Assembly (NCBI RefSeq): GCF_002796985.1 | Contig: NZ_PEKX01000010.1 | Location: 1 to 61,417 of the forward strand | DNA: 61,417 nucleotides | DNA from: Pseudomonas sp. | GTDB taxonomy: Bacteria; Pseudomonadota; Gammaproteobacteria; Pseudomonadales; Pseudomonadaceae | Reading direction: 5' to 3' | Shown: one piece after another, positions 6,908-14,444 of the stretch | Position numbering within the stretch: the first letter of the stretch is position 1 | Layout: each line of letters opens with the position of its first letter | Made by a program: the position numbers and the translations under genes | Notes under the pieces: model-generated | The model's input: the letters and a program-made list of their open reading frames with translations, nothing else | What the model was told of the DNA's origin: nothing | Database searches by the model: none

Positions 6908-8260
6908 TCAGACGAACAGCGACAGCAGCAGGATGAACAGCAGGCCGACCACCGAGAGGATGGTTTCCATCGCCGTCCAGGTCTTGAAGGTCTCCATCAC
7001 GCTCATGTTGAAGTACTGCTTCACCAGCCAGAAGCCGGCGTCGTTGACGTGGGAGAGGATCAAGGAGCCGGCGCCGGTGGCGAGCACCAGCAGCTCGCGG
7101 TTGACGCCGGGGATCAGGTCGATGACCGGCACCACGATGCCCGCGCCGGTGATGGTGGCGACGGTGGCGGAGCCGGTGGCGATGCGGATCACCGCGGCCA
7201 CCAGCCAGGCCAGGAGGATCGGCGAAATCTGCGCCTGCACCGCCATGTGGCCGATCACGTCGCCCACGCCGCTGGCCACCAGCATCTGTTTGAAGCCGCC
7301 GCCGGCGCCGATGATCATCACGATGGCGGCAGTGGGCGCGAGGCTCTGGTCGAGTAGCTTGAGGATTTTCTTCGAGTCGAATCCGCGAGCGTGGCCGAAG
7401 GTGTAGAGCGACAGCAGCAGAGCCAGCAGCAGCGCGGTGATCGGGTGGCCGATCATGTCCAGCCAGGCGCGGACGATGTGGCCGTCGGCAAGCATGACGT
7501 CGGCGAAGGTCTTGAGCAGCATCAGGAACACCGGCAGCAGCACGGTGAGCAGGGTGATACCGAAGCTGGGCAGGTTGCTGGTGTCCGGCTCGTGGGCGAT
7601 CTGTGCCACCAGCTCTTCATTGGGCTGGCCGGGGATGTACTGGGCGATGAACTTGCCGAAGATCGGGCCGGCGATCGCGGCGGTGGGCAGGGCGACCAGC
7701 AGGCCGTAGAAGATGGTCTTGCCGATGTCTGCGCCGAATACGCCGATGGCCAGCAGCGGGCCGGGGTGCGGCGGCACCAGGCCGTGCACGGCGGAGAGAC
7801 CGGCGAGCAGCGGGATGCCGATCTTGATCAGCGATACGCCGCTGCGCCGGGCGACGATGAACACCAGCGGCACCAGCAGGATGAAGCCGATCTCGAAGAA
7901 CAGCGGGATGCCGACCAGGAACGCGGCGAACATCATCGCCCAGTGCACGCGCTCCTTGCCGAAGGCCTGGATCAGCGTGCGGGCGATCTGATCGGCACCG
8001 CCGGACTCGGCCATCATCTTGCCGAGCATGGTGCCCAGCGCAAGGATGATGCCGACGAAGCCGAGCACGCCGCCGAAGCCATCCTGGAAGGATTTGACGA
8101 TGGTCGCCACCGGCATGCCGGAGGTGAGGCCGAGGAAGCCGGCCGCGATGATCAGGGCGACGAAGGGGTGGATCTTGAAGCGGGTGATCAGCAGGATCAG
8201 GCCGATGATGGTGACCACCGCGTCCAGCAGCAGATAAGTGTCGTGGGACATGCCGAGCAT
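6908..8260 (-). CDS. gntT: Gluconate:H+ symporter (GntP family)
   Basis: A 450-aa inner-membrane permease with about 12-14 hydrophobic segments. Recognisable GntP-family stretches are GFGGVLGFVGIILALGTMLG, LVPPHPGPLLAIG and SLILSHVNDAGFW. It imports D-gluconate with protons, giving gntK its substrate. The gene lies between gapN and gntK on the same strand and has a good AGGAGAG ribosome site before ATG 8260. A palindromic operator (8317-8330) lies about 60 bp upstream, so control by the divergent LacI-type regulator is likely. A second ATG three codons in is an alternative start. Confidence 0.92.
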   Translation of the reverse strand: MLGMSHDTYLLLDAVVTIIGLILLITRFKIHPFVALIIAAGFLGLTSGMPVATIVKSFQDGFGGVLGFVGIILALGTMLGKMMAESGGADQIARTLIQAFGKERVHWAMMFAAFLVGIPLFFEIGFILLVPLVFIVARRSGVSLIKIGIPLLAGLSAVHGLVPPHPGPLLAIGVFGADIGKTIFYGLLVALPTAAIAGPIFGKFIAQYIPGQPNEELVAQIAHEPDTSNLPSFGITLLTVLLPVFLMLLKTFADVMLADGHIVRAWLDMIGHPITALLLALLLSLYTFGHARGFDSKKILKLLDQSLAPTAAIVMIIGAGGGFKQMLVASGVGDVIGHMAVQAQISPILLAWLVAAVIRIATGSATVATITGAGIVVPVIDLIPGVNRELLVLATGAGSLILSHVNDAGFWLVKQYFNMSVMETFKTWTAMETILSVVGLLFILLLSLFV

Positions 8261-8316
8261 GAGTCTCTCCTGTTTTTGTCGTTGTGCCGGAGCGGTTCTT
8301 CTTCTTGGGTGAGTTG

Positions 8317-8330
8317 AGGTAGCGCTATCT
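8317..8330. promoter_or_regulatory. Gluconate operator 1 (before gntT)
   Basis: The 14-bp near-palindrome AGGTAGCGCTATCT, centred on GCGC as is usual for LacI-family operators. Its two sisters lie at 8893-8906 and 9060-9073; the consensus is AGRYAGCGCTAYCT. The regulator assignment is inferred from position. Confidence 0.75.
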
Positions 8331-8353
8331 TTTGATGGCAGGCGCTATCGGCA

Positions 8354-8875
8354 TCAGTCGCTGGAGTGCTGTCGCCACCAGAGGTGCGTGGCTTCGGCCA
8401 GCTCGTCGAGTGGGCGGGTGGCGTCCAGGCGCAGGGTCAGCGGTTCGCTGGTAGGCACTTCGAGGGCGGCGAACTGGCTGTCGATCAGGCTGGCCGGCAT
8501 GAAGTGGCCGGGGCGGGTGGCGACGCGCTGGGCGGCGGTTTCCGGGGTGAGTTCCAGGAACACCACACCCAGGCCGGGCACGGCGCGGCGCAGGCGCTCG
8601 CGGTAGATGAGCTTGAGTGCGGAGCAGGTCAGCACGGGGCGCTGGCCGGTGGCGATGGCTTGCTGCAACTGGGCGGCGAGGGTGTCGAGCCAGCCGGCGC
8701 GGTCCTCGTCGGTCAGCGGGATGCCGGCGCTCATCTTCTGGATGTTGGCTTCGGGGTGGAAGGAGTCGCCTTCGATGGCGAACGCGCCGCTGCGCAGACA
8801 CAGGGCCTCGCTGACACTGGACTTGCCACAGCCGGCGACACCCATGATGAGCACGGCATCGATGGAGGGGAGCAT
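8354..8875 (-). CDS. gntK: Gluconokinase
   Basis: A 173-aa thermoresistant-type gluconokinase that phosphorylates gluconate to 6-phosphogluconate for the Entner-Doudoroff pathway. The P-loop MGVAGCGKSSVSEAL lies near the N-terminus, followed by FAIEGDSFHPEANIQKMSAG (substrate and metal region), TCSALKLIYRERLR, and the FLELTPETAAQRVATRPGHFMP lid and binding segment, all family-typical. ATG 8875 is chosen for its size and a GAGG site; an in-frame ATG at 8929 would add 18 residues. One operator copy lies at 8893-8906, just before the preferred start. gntT follows after about 95 bp. Confidence 0.92.
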   Translation of the reverse strand: MLPSIDAVLIMGVAGCGKSSVSEALCLRSGAFAIEGDSFHPEANIQKMSAGIPLTDEDRAGWLDTLAAQLQQAIATGQRPVLTCSALKLIYRERLRRAVPGLGVVFLELTPETAAQRVATRPGHFMPASLIDSQFAALEVPTSEPLTLRLDATRPLDELAEATHLWWRQHSSD

Positions 8876-8892
8876 GCAGGGCCTCGGATGTG

Positions 8893-8906
8893 AGACAGCG
8901 CTATCT
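8893..8906. promoter_or_regulatory. Gluconate operator 2 (before gntK)
   Basis: AGACAGCGCTATCT, the second copy of the LacI-type palindrome. It sits about 20 bp upstream of the preferred gntK start. If the longer gntK start were used it would fall inside the coding region, which argues for the shorter one. Confidence 0.75.
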
Positions 8907-9059
8907 TTGTTGGGCGTAACGAAAAGCATCGGGCTGCCTCCGTATTCTTGTCATTCTAGTCGGTGTGTCCCGGTGCTCTCGGCGGATGCTGCTGTGATAA
9001 GCAAACGCCGGCGGGCGAGGGGCGGCGGGAGCCGGCCTCAGGCAATTGCCCTGGCTGCG

Positions 9060-9073
9060 AGACAGCGCTACCT
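9060..9073. promoter_or_regulatory. Gluconate operator 3 (before gntR)
   Basis: AGACAGCGCTACCT, the third copy, about 35 bp upstream of the regulator start; it suggests autoregulation. It lies 167 bp from operator 2, a spacing that would allow looping between the divergent promoters. Confidence 0.75.
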
Positions 9074-9106
9074 TAGTGCCTCGATTTTTGTTTGGCAAGC
9101 CGCCCG

Positions 9107-10150
9107 ATGACCGCCCGGAAGAACGATAAGAAAAACGACAGAAGCTCTCGCACCACCGGCAAACCCACCCTCAACGACGTGGCACGCAGTGCCGGCGTCA
9201 GCCCCATCACCGCCTCGCGCGCCTTGCGCGGCGTGAGTACGGTGGCCGAGGAACTGGTGGTAAAGGTCCGCCAGGCTGCCGCCGACCTGGGCTACGTGGC
9301 CAACCCCGCCGCCCGCGCGCTGGCTTCCAAGCAGAGCCACAACATCGTGGTGCTGGTGCCGTCGTTGGCGAACCAGCTGTTCATCGAAACCCTCGAAGCC
9401 ATCCATGCGGTGATGCACCCGCGCGGCCTGGAAGTGCTGATCGGCAACTACCACTACTCCCGCGACGAAGAAGAGAACCTGCTGCGCAACTACCTCGCGT
9501 ACCAACCGCGCGGCCTGCTGCTGACCGGCTTCGACCGCACCGAGAGCGCCCGGCGGATGATCGAGGCCAGCGGCGTGCCGGCGGTCTACATGATGGACCT
9601 GGACCCCGGCGCGGGGCTGCATTGCGTGGGCTTCTCGCAGATTCGTGCAGGGGAGGCGGCGGCCAAACACCTGCTCAAGAGTGGGCGCAAGCGCCTGGCC
9701 TATATCGGCGCGCAGTTGGACCAGCGCACCTTGCTGCGTGGCGAGGGTTACCGCCGCGCGCTGCAGCAGGCCGGCTGCTATGACCCGGCGCTGGAAATCC
9801 TCACGCCGCGTTCGTCATCGGTGGGCCTCGGTGGTGAGTTGTTCCGCCAGTTGCTGGCCAGCCATCCGCAGGTGGAAGGCATCTTCTTCGGCAACGACGA
9901 CCTGGCCCACGGCGCCTTGCTGGAGGCCATGCGCCACGGCATCCGCATTCCCGAACAGGTAGCGGTGCTGGGCTTCAACGATCTGCCCAGCTCGGAATTC
10001 ATGGTCCCGCGCCTCTCCAGCATCCGCACCCCGCGCAAGGCCATCGGCAGCCATGCGGCGGAGCGCCTGCTCGACCTGATCAACGACAAACCGGTGAATG
10101 CGCCGGTGCTGGACCTGGGGTTCGAGTTGATGGTGCGGGAGAGCAGCTGA
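9107..10150 (+). CDS. gntR: LacI-family gluconate operon repressor
   Basis: A 347-aa LacI/GalR regulator. The N-terminal helix-turn-helix is PTLNDVARSAGVSPITASRA with the hinge helix NPAARALASKQ, followed by a periplasmic-binding-type effector domain (VLVPSLANQLFIETLEAIHA, YMMDLDPGAG, FFGNDDLAHGALLEAM, LGFNDLPSSEFMVPRLSSI). It most likely represses gntK, gntT and itself and is released by gluconate or 6-phosphogluconate; the three operator copies around it support this. ATG 9107 is preferred to a TTG five codons upstream. The very basic first 15 residues (KNDKKNDR) are an extension ahead of the HTH. Confidence 0.88.
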   Translation: MTARKNDKKNDRSSRTTGKPTLNDVARSAGVSPITASRALRGVSTVAEELVVKVRQAAADLGYVANPAARALASKQSHNIVVLVPSLANQLFIETLEAIHAVMHPRGLEVLIGNYHYSRDEEENLLRNYLAYQPRGLLLTGFDRTESARRMIEASGVPAVYMMDLDPGAGLHCVGFSQIRAGEAAAKHLLKSGRKRLAYIGAQLDQRTLLRGEGYRRALQQAGCYDPALEILTPRSSSVGLGGELFRQLLASHPQVEGIFFGNDDLAHGALLEAMRHGIRIPEQVAVLGFNDLPSSEFMVPRLSSIRTPRKAIGSHAAERLLDLINDKPVNAPVLDLGFELMVRESS

Positions 10151-10166
10151 CGCTCGTCACCCAATC

Positions 10167-10443
10167 GTAGGGCGCACAACGCGCCAGCGTTATCCGCCGT
10201 CGGAGGTGAGCGGCGGATAACCTGTTCCAGGTTATCCGCCCTACGGTTTCAAGTTCGCTGCAGGGTATAGCGGTAAATTCCCCGTGAGCCTCGCAAGTAG
10301 GATGGCGTGGAGCGAAGCGATACCCATCGATTCCACATGCGGGGCGTGGGATGTCGGGTTTTTTCGTAGGAGCGAGCTTGCTCGCGAACGGATTCCCCGG
10401 TGGCGCGGGCGTCAAGCGGTTCGCGAGCAAGCTCGCTCCTACA
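10167..10443. repeat. Stacked intergenic palindromes
   Basis: Three repeat families in succession: GTAGGGCGCACAACGC...GGATAACC...GCCCTACGG (10167-10247), one GTAGGATGGCGTGGAGCGAA unit (10300-10335), and an inverted pair of GTAGGAGCGAGCTTGCTCGC (10366-10443). No gene is seen between 10151 and 10549. Confidence 0.75.
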
Positions 10444-10459
10444 GAAAATCCCCGCGCAT

Positions 10460-10484
10460 AAAAAAGCCCGCTGGAGCAGCGGGC
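10460..10484 (-). terminator. Rho-independent terminator of the amine dehydrogenase operon
   Basis: Reading on the minus strand, GCCCGCTG-CTC-CAGCGGGC is followed by TTTTTT. It lies 66 bp beyond the last gene of the operon. Confidence 0.9.
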
Positions 10485-10549
10485 AGTTGTGCGCGGGATA
10501 GCCGCGGAGGCAAAACATTCCCCGGCGGGCAAGCCGCCGGAGCAATCAC

Positions 10550-11077
10550 TCAGTACGCATCGCTCATCCCATCGGTGATGGTGATGCCCTGCTTGCGCAT
10601 TTCCTGGATCAACCCGGCGCGGGTGCCCGGCAGGTTGAGCAGGGCCTGGTAGCGCGTGGCTTTGACTTCCTCGGCGGTGTAGGGCTTGAACTCGGTGGGC
10701 ATGCTGTCACCGGCCATGCCCTCCTTGCGCAGCAGCCAGTTGAGCAGGTCGGCCAGTTGCGCGTCGTTCAGCGCGGACTGGGACATGCCCGGCACGCGCA
10801 CGAGGAATTGCCGCCCACCATCCACCTTCAGGAAGTTGCCGACGAAGCCGTGCAGGCGCGGCGTGTCGTTGGCCTTGCTGCCACTGCCTTCGGTGAGGTG
10901 GCAGCCGGCGCATTGCAATTGGTAATTGGTGGCCGGGGTGTAGCTCTGCTGGGAGATCGGCTTCTGCACCTCCTCGTTGCCGGGCGCCGGCCGCTGGTGC
11001 GGATCGGGGATCGCGCGGGCCTGGGCAAAGGGGGCGACCAGACTGCAGAGCAGGGCGCCGACAACGAGACTGCGCAT
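10550..11077 (-). CDS. Periplasmic c-type cytochrome of the amine dehydrogenase operon
   Basis: A 175-aa protein with a signal peptide (MRSLVVGALLCSLVAPFAQA) and one heme-binding motif, C56-A-G-C59-H60. Met ligand candidates follow in VPGMSQSAL. It is the last gene of the cluster, 17 bp after aauA, in the place where Alcaligenes aau operons carry a small cytochrome gene. A reasonable role is accepting electrons from the dehydrogenase in place of azurin or amicyanin, or helping cofactor maturation; neither can be proved from sequence. It has one heme site only, so it is not a di-heme MauG. A GGAG site precedes ATG 11077. Confidence 0.8.
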   Translation of the reverse strand: MRSLVVGALLCSLVAPFAQARAIPDPHQRPAPGNEEVQKPISQQSYTPATNYQLQCAGCHLTEGSGSKANDTPRLHGFVGNFLKVDGGRQFLVRVPGMSQSALNDAQLADLLNWLLRKEGMAGDSMPTEFKPYTAEEVKATRYQALLNLPGTRAGLIQEMRKQGITITDGMSDAY

Positions 11078-11094
11078 GGGCTGTTCTCCCGACT

Positions 11095-11616
11095 TCAGAC
11101 CGCGACGCCGCGGATGATGGTGACGGTGCAGTTGTAGATGCGCGATTCCGCGCCCAGGCACCAGTTGACGTCGTTGTTGTTGAACGGACGGTACAGCGGC
11201 TCCTCGCTCTCGTTGCGGGTACAGGCGCACTGGGAGCAGCTGTGCTTACCGCAGCAGTCGTTGTAGGAAATGATGTAGTCCTTGCCGTCTGCCGGGTTGC
11301 GGCAGGTGCCGATCCAGGTCACTTGCGAGGCATCGGTGCCGGGCGGGCAGGAGGTGGTGGTGCCGCCGCAGCAGGTGCAGAGGAAGCCGTCGATGGAGCA
11401 GTAGCGCCAGTAGTCGCAGCTGTTCGGGTCACCCGGATCGCCAGCCTTGGGCGCCTCGGCGGCCAGGGCCTTGGAGGTGCGGTCGATCGGCAGGATGATC
11501 GGCAGGGCGGCGCCGGCCACCAGCAGCGAGCCGAAGCGGCCCAGCAGCTTGCGCCGCGAAGTGACGTTGGCCACCTGGCGGGAGGAGCGCTCGAACAGGT
11601 TGTCGAGGAATTTCAT
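11095..11616 (-). CDS. aauA: Amine dehydrogenase small (beta) subunit with TTQ cofactor
   Basis: A 173-aa light chain. The long leader has a twin-arginine motif (SRRKLLGRF) before a hydrophobic stretch, as in this family. The mature part matches the quinoprotein light chain: CDYWRYCSIDGFLC, CCGGTTTSCPPGT, TWIGTCRNP, SYNDCCGK, NDVNWC. Trp101 and Trp152 align with the pair that forms tryptophan tryptophylquinone; Asp76 and Asp120 align with the residues needed for its formation and for catalysis. There are 14 cysteines, including CCGG and HSC, as in aromatic amine dehydrogenase, against 12 in methylamine dehydrogenase. That favours AADH. Confidence 0.88.
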   Translation of the reverse strand: MKFLDNLFERSSRQVANVTSRRKLLGRFGSLLVAGAALPIILPIDRTSKALAAEAPKAGDPGDPNSCDYWRYCSIDGFLCTCCGGTTTSCPPGTDASQVTWIGTCRNPADGKDYIISYNDCCGKHSCSQCACTRNESEEPLYRPFNNNDVNWCLGAESRIYNCTVTIIRGVAV

Positions 11617-11633
11617 GCTTGTTCTCTCCGTGA

Positions 11634-12260
11634 TCAGTGGCTGTGGCCGTGGCTGGCGTCGTGGGTGTGCACGTGGCCGGTGCCTTTCATGTACTGCTGC
11701 AGGGTGGCGCTGCCCAGGTGCTCGACCTCGAACAGGCTGTCCAGGTGCTCGCGGGAGTTCACCAGGCCCTTGGCGCGCAGCACGCCCTTGCTGTCGATCA
11801 GCGCGGCGTAGGGCAGCTTGCCGATCTGGTAGGTCATGCCCACTTCCGGGCCGACCACGTAGGCGGATTTCTCCAGGCCGTGCTCGGCGATCAGCGCCTG
11901 TTGGGCGGCCATGTCGCCGTCGCTGACGTAGATCACTTCCAGCTCGCCAGCCTTGTCCTTGGCGATGGACTTGATCGCCGGCAGCAGCGATTTGCAGATC
12001 GGGCAGGTCGGCGAGAGGAAGAACAGCAGCTGGCCGCGCTCGCCTTCATAGCCGAAGTTGACCGGACGACCGTGGCGGTCGGCGGCGGTGACTTTCGGTG
12101 CGGGCTCGTTGACCGCCACGCCCTTGTCGACCATCAGCGCGCCGGCCGGAGCGATGCGGCCGTGGAGGACGCCGATCTGGCGCACCAGCGCCATGACGGT
12201 GAAGGCGAGGGCGATGAGCAGCACCCAGAGAAGAATGTTGGAAACGATCAGACCTTCCAT
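11634..12260 (-). CDS. aauD: Thioredoxin-like maturation protein AauD/MauD
   Basis: A 208-aa membrane-anchored thioredoxin-fold protein: one N-terminal transmembrane segment (LIVSNILLWVLLIALAF), then the fold with the redox motif SPTCPICKSL. MauD is required to form the six or more disulfides of the light chain; without it that subunit is degraded. The C-terminus ends in a His-rich tail, GHVHTHDASHGHSH, unusual for the family and a possible metal-binding site. ATG 12260 gives the family-typical N-terminus and lies 5 bp after the aauE stop, so the two are translationally linked. Confidence 0.88.
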   Translation of the reverse strand: MEGLIVSNILLWVLLIALAFTVMALVRQIGVLHGRIAPAGALMVDKGVAVNEPAPKVTAADRHGRPVNFGYEGERGQLLFFLSPTCPICKSLLPAIKSIAKDKAGELEVIYVSDGDMAAQQALIAEHGLEKSAYVVGPEVGMTYQIGKLPYAALIDSKGVLRAKGLVNSREHLDSLFEVEHLGSATLQQYMKGTGHVHTHDASHGHSH

Positions 12261-12264
12261 TTGT

Positions 12265-12804
12265 TCACCTTCCGATGAGTTTGAGCAGACGAGGATGATT
12301 GGCCAGCAGGCTATCGGCCGCGGCATACAGGAGCAGGGTGACGGCGCTGGCGGCGAGGATCACGAAGGCGTCGAACACGCCCATTTCGCGGGCCTGCGGG
12401 GTGCAGGCGGCGAGCAGGGCGAGCGCGGCGATGATCGCGTTGCGCAGCAGCAGAACCGGGCGCAGCGGTTGCATCTGGCCGGGGCCGGAGCAGCCGCAGT
12501 CGATGTCGCGACGGCCGCGCCACAGGTTGATGCCGATGGCGCCGGCATAGAACAGGATCAGCGCCGTGGCGGCCAGGGCCGCGACGTGACGGCTCGCCGG
12601 CACCAGCAGGGCGAAGGCAACAGCGCCTTCGACCACCGGCAGCACGCGGGCCACCGGGCCGACCAGCGAGGCTGGCAGCAGGCCGTAGTCTTCGACCTGG
12701 CGGGCGAAGCGCATCGGCGCGCGCAGCTTGTGGCTGGCGGCGCTGGCGAGCAGCACCGCAACGGCCACCGCACTGGCGATGATCAGGATCGGATCGGAAA
12801 ACAT
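12265..12804 (-). CDS. aauE: Membrane maturation protein AauE/MauE
   Basis: A 179-aa integral membrane protein with about five hydrophobic segments and a loop with RDIDCGCSGPGQ between segments, typical of MauE. The Cys-x-Cys fits a role in passing oxidising equivalents to MauD during light-chain disulfide formation. It follows aauB by about 35 bp and precedes aauD by 5 bp. A GAGAGG ribosome site precedes the ATG. The assignment comes from both sequence pattern and operon position. Confidence 0.85.
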   Translation of the reverse strand: MFSDPILIIASAVAVAVLLASAASHKLRAPMRFARQVEDYGLLPASLVGPVARVLPVVEGAVAFALLVPASRHVAALAATALILFYAGAIGINLWRGRRDIDCGCSGPGQMQPLRPVLLLRNAIIAALALLAACTPQAREMGVFDAFVILAASAVTLLLYAAADSLLANHPRLLKLIGR

Positions 12805-12838
12805 ATCCGTACCTCTCGGTTGGCTTTCTAAAAAAGGC

Positions 12839-13984
12839 TTAGTGGCTCAGGACCAGGATCGGCGTCTTGGCGATCTTGTCCATGGCGCCGTTGTACTTGC
12901 CGGTCTTCAGGTCGAAGATCTGCAGGCCGCCTTCGATGTCGGTGCCCAGCAGCAGCGGCTTGTCGTCGGTGGTGGCGTGCAGGCTCCACACCGGCTTGGG
13001 CGCTTCCAGGGTGCCGATCTTCTTCTGGGTCTTCAGGTCGTAGACCCAGATGAACGGGCTCGGGTCTTCCCATTTGCCGGCGCTGTGCTCTTCATGCATC
13101 AGCACGTACAGGCGGTTCAGCTTGGGCGCTACGGCCATCAGCTGCCAGCCGCCGGTACCCCAGCCTTTCTTGCGTTCTTCGTCGGTGGTCAGCGACCAGC
13201 TCGGCAGCATCTTCGGCTTGTCGCCGGAGACGTCCACCGGCTTGACCATGCCGTCGGTGGTCACGAAGAAGTAGGTTTCGCCGACAGCCAGGCCACGCTC
13301 GTTGAGCTTTTCCTTGTTCGGATCGAAGAACGGCGTCTGGCTACGGCCGACTTCCTTGCCATCGTCGCCGACCTTGGTGATCTGCAGCTGGCCGTCACCG
13401 CACAGCGAGGCGAAGCTGCGCTTGCCCACCGGGTAGTTGAGCACGCAGCCGCTGATGGCGATTTCGCTGGCGACCTTCTTCTCCTGGGTGTCGACCACGG
13501 TGACCGAGGTGGACGGGGTGAAGTTGTAGACGTAGACGAAGCGGTCGTCGGAGCTGCTGCCCAGGGCGTACTTCTGGGTCAGGATCGAGGCGCGCTTGGC
13601 CGGGATTTCCACTTCCCACTTCGGACGCAGGTTCGAAGTATCCCAGGCGGTCAGCACGTCGGTGCGCACGCCGCGGGTGCCGCGGGAGTAGAAGGTGTCG
13701 GCGGAGTACAGGGTCTTGGCGTCGTGGCTCAGGGTGGACGGAGCGACGAAGCCGGTGCTGACCATGCCGAGCATCTTCTTCTGCTCCGGGTCGACCACGG
13801 TGACGCGGCCGGCGATGAAGTTCTCGAACTCCACGTCGACGATGTAGGCGCGGTGCGGCGAGGGCGGGAACGGCAAGACGGTCTCACCGATGCTCTCGGT
13901 CGGCAGCTCGGCGTGGGCTGCGCCCATCGCGAGGCACGTGCTCAGCGCGAGGACCGATGGAGCGAGGAACCTGGCGACGCTCAT
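12839..13984 (-). CDS. aauB: Amine dehydrogenase large (alpha) subunit
   Basis: A 381-aa periplasmic beta-propeller subunit with signal peptide MSVARFLAPSVLALSTCLAMGAAHA. Recognisable blocks: KMLGMVSTGF, TLYSADTFYSRGTRGVRTDV, PATS-like TPSTSVTVVDTQEKK, FASLCGDGQL, WSLTTDEERKKGWGTGGWQL, YVLMHEEHSAGKWEDPSPFI. With the TTQ subunit it forms an alpha2-beta2 enzyme that oxidatively deaminates primary amines to aldehydes plus ammonia. The pattern sits between aromatic amine and methylamine dehydrogenases; substrate cannot be fixed from sequence. It is the first gene of the operon, preceded by GGGAG, with no mauF upstream. Confidence 0.85.
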   Translation of the reverse strand: MSVARFLAPSVLALSTCLAMGAAHAELPTESIGETVLPFPPSPHRAYIVDVEFENFIAGRVTVVDPEQKKMLGMVSTGFVAPSTLSHDAKTLYSADTFYSRGTRGVRTDVLTAWDTSNLRPKWEVEIPAKRASILTQKYALGSSSDDRFVYVYNFTPSTSVTVVDTQEKKVASEIAISGCVLNYPVGKRSFASLCGDGQLQITKVGDDGKEVGRSQTPFFDPNKEKLNERGLAVGETYFFVTTDGMVKPVDVSGDKPKMLPSWSLTTDEERKKGWGTGGWQLMAVAPKLNRLYVLMHEEHSAGKWEDPSPFIWVYDLKTQKKIGTLEAPKPVWSLHATTDDKPLLLGTDIEGGLQIFDLKTGKYNGAMDKIAKTPILVLSH

Positions 13985-14320
13985 TGGCGGGTACTCCCTT
14001 TTTCTTGTTGGCGGGCTCTCTGTTGTTATCAGGCCATCCGCCAGGGGCGGACAGCGGACGGAACATTGAGGAGAGTCTGCCTGCGTCGGTGCGTGCCGGA
14101 CTTGTTGTCCGTGCCATTTCCTTGTCTGGGGGTGACAGGGTGTCGCAGGGACAAAGTCCAGACGGCAAGCGGCGCGTGCGGCGGGAATTCCGCCGAACGG
14201 CAGTGATTTGGGTCAGAGGGTTCGTCTATTTTGGTGCGAAAAAGCTGCATCGCGCCCCAGAAATCCGCACAATGCACATTTGAGCTATCTTGAAACGCCG
14301 TTACACCCACCGGAAGTGTG

Positions 14321-14341
14321 CATTGTGAACAGATCACAATG
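14321..14341. promoter_or_regulatory. Perfect 21-bp palindrome upstream of codB
   Basis: CATTGTGA-ACAGA-TCACAATG: 8-bp perfect arms with a 5-bp centre, lying between the divergent aauB and codB and about 105 bp before codB. It resembles a CRP site except that the spacer is 5 rather than 6, and it also fits GntR-type operators. The cognate regulator is unknown. Confidence 0.65.
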
Positions 14342-14444
14342 TTCGACATGCTCAAAATTTCCGCGTCGTTCCTGATTGGCTTTTCCGGCCCGCTATTTGC
14401 GTTGGCCGGGAGTCCTCAACCAATCCTCGCGGAATGCCCCCCCG

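Noticed and set aside
10550..11077. MauG-type di-heme enzyme
   Set aside because: Only one C-x-x-C-H motif is present and the protein is about half the size of MauG.
12839..13984. Methylamine dehydrogenase (mauB) as the exact identity
   Set aside because: The light chain's 14-Cys pattern and the lack of mauF and mauG fit the aromatic amine type better; the large chain alone does not decide.
14321..14341. CRP/Vfr binding site reading of the palindrome
   Set aside because: The half sites TGTGA/TCACA are right but the spacer is 5, not 6.
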